From: Actinomycetospora sp. TBRC 11914
GTDB lineage: Bacteria > Actinomycetota > Actinomycetes > Mycobacteriales > Pseudonocardiaceae
DNA: 64,000 nucleotides
Reading direction: 5' to 3'
Assembly: GCF_012933465.1 (NCBI RefSeq)
Contig: NZ_JABBND010000018.1
Span: 81,473 to 145,472 of the forward strand
Part shown: positions 63,599 to 64,000 of the stretch, piece by piece
Position numbering within the stretch: position 1 is the stretch's first letter
Layout of the letters: each line of letters starts with the position of its first letter
Notes under the pieces: generated by a model
Database searches by the model: none
Told to the model about the DNA's origin: nothing
The model's input: the letters and a program-made list of their open reading frames with translations, nothing else
Translations under genes and position numbers: made by a program

Positions 63599-64000
63599 AT
63601 GGACACCCTGCACCACTGGGCCGGCGGCGCTGCGCTGAAGTCGACGGGGGATCGGTACGGCGACGTCACCGACCCGGCCACGGGCGAGGTCCGGCGCCAG
63701 GTGGCGTTCGCGACCGAGGCCGACGTCGAGGCGGTGATCACCGCGGCGGCCCGCGCCTGGCCGTCCTGGCGTGAGACGTCGCTGACCGCGCGCACGCAGA
63801 TCCTGTTCCGGTTCCGGGAGCTGCTCAACGCCCGGGCCTCCGAGCTCGCGGAGATCCTCACCGCGGAGCACGGCAAGGTCCTCTCCGACGCCGCGGGGGA
63901 GGTGGCGCGGGGGCAGGAGGTGGTGGAGTTCGCGTGCGGGATGCCGCACCTGCTCAAGGGCTCGGCCACCGAGAACGCCTCCACCGGGATCGACGTGTCC
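63599..64000 (+). CDS. mmsA: Methylmalonate-semialdehyde dehydrogenase, N-terminal part (cut by window edge)
   Basis: CoA-acylating aldehyde dehydrogenase that turns methylmalonate semialdehyde into propionyl-CoA in valine and inositol breakdown. The first 134 codons are present and the frame runs off the right edge. LHHWAGGAALKSTGDRYGDVTDPATGEV is the typical start, and EVVEFACGMPHLLKG is diagnostic of this subfamily. The catalytic Cys lies outside. It is divergent from the aldo/keto reductase gene and shares the palindromic site between them. Confidence 0.88.
   Translation, partial: MDTLHHWAGGAALKSTGDRYGDVTDPATGEVRRQVAFATEADVEAVITAAARAWPSWRETSLTARTQILFRFRELLNARASELAEILTAEHGKVLSDAAGEVARGQEVVEFACGMPHLLKGSATENASTGIDVS

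Overview
The window is very GC-rich, densely coded actinobacterial chromosome. It carries mycothiol synthesis (mshC), a Pup-proteasome locus (mpa/arc, dop, pup, prcB, prcA, pafA, pafB, pafC), RbpA, an orphan EccB, Mce-associated-type proteins and a tuberculostearic-acid-type gene pair. Together these point to the mycolata/Pseudonocardiales side of the Actinomycetia, most likely a Pseudonocardiaceae member such as Pseudonocardia or Actinomycetospora (inference). Gene order from mshC to helY and on to rbpA follows, from memory, the order known in Mycobacterium tuberculosis. It is therefore mainly core chromosome with local insertions. No rRNA, tRNA, IS element, prophage or CRISPR was seen.

Layout. 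1-2.9 kb: the end of an MFS permease, a pair of strong hairpins, then a three-gene minus-strand module of one class F-type sortase flanked by two secreted proteins that share the same C-terminal anchoring signal. 3.1-6.6 kb: a MoxR-type AAA ATPase with its VWA partner. 6.9-18 kb: mshC, orphan eccB, PAC2 protein, metH, HAD phosphatase, hisE-hisG, acyl-CoA thioesterase and a RecB-like nuclease. 18.1-18.35 kb: three tandem copies of an 83-bp repeat. 18.4-38.2 kb: trmI, the Pup-proteasome and pafBC locus, tatA and the helicase helY. A lipase-like hydrolase, an MFS exporter, a PAP2-diacylglycerol-kinase fusion and a Ser/Thr kinase are interspersed.

38.4-42.6 kb: DUF4333 protein, MmcQ/YjbR protein, 5'-3' exonuclease and a large DUF2339 membrane protein. 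42.7-48.4 kb: a probable catabolic operon for a ureide or biuret-like nitrogen compound. It has a GntR regulator, an allophanate-hydrolase-like amidase, two tandem isochorismatase-fold amidohydrolases, an NCS2-type permease and an AtzH/HpxZ-like protein, and the five structural genes are all joined by 4-nt start/stop overlaps. 48.4-53.3 kb: an M24 peptidase, separate lnt and ppm genes, rbpA behind a near-consensus SigR/SigH promoter, and a glycerophosphodiesterase. 53.6-64 kb: a Thr/Pro-rich membrane protein, a LigD-like PE-polymerase protein without a ligase domain, the bfaA-bfaB pair, a SigD/ShbA-type sigma factor with an upstream partner, two Mce-associated-like proteins, a hydrolase, an aldo/keto reductase and the start of mmsA.

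Two themes cross the window. First, at least fifteen genes have a TANNNT -10 element ending 6-8 nt before the start codon, the signature of leaderless transcription. In three of them the TAG stop codon of the upstream gene is itself the first half of that -10 box. Second, several short perfect palindromes sit in promoter regions and look like operators; the clearest lies between the aldo/keto reductase and mmsA.
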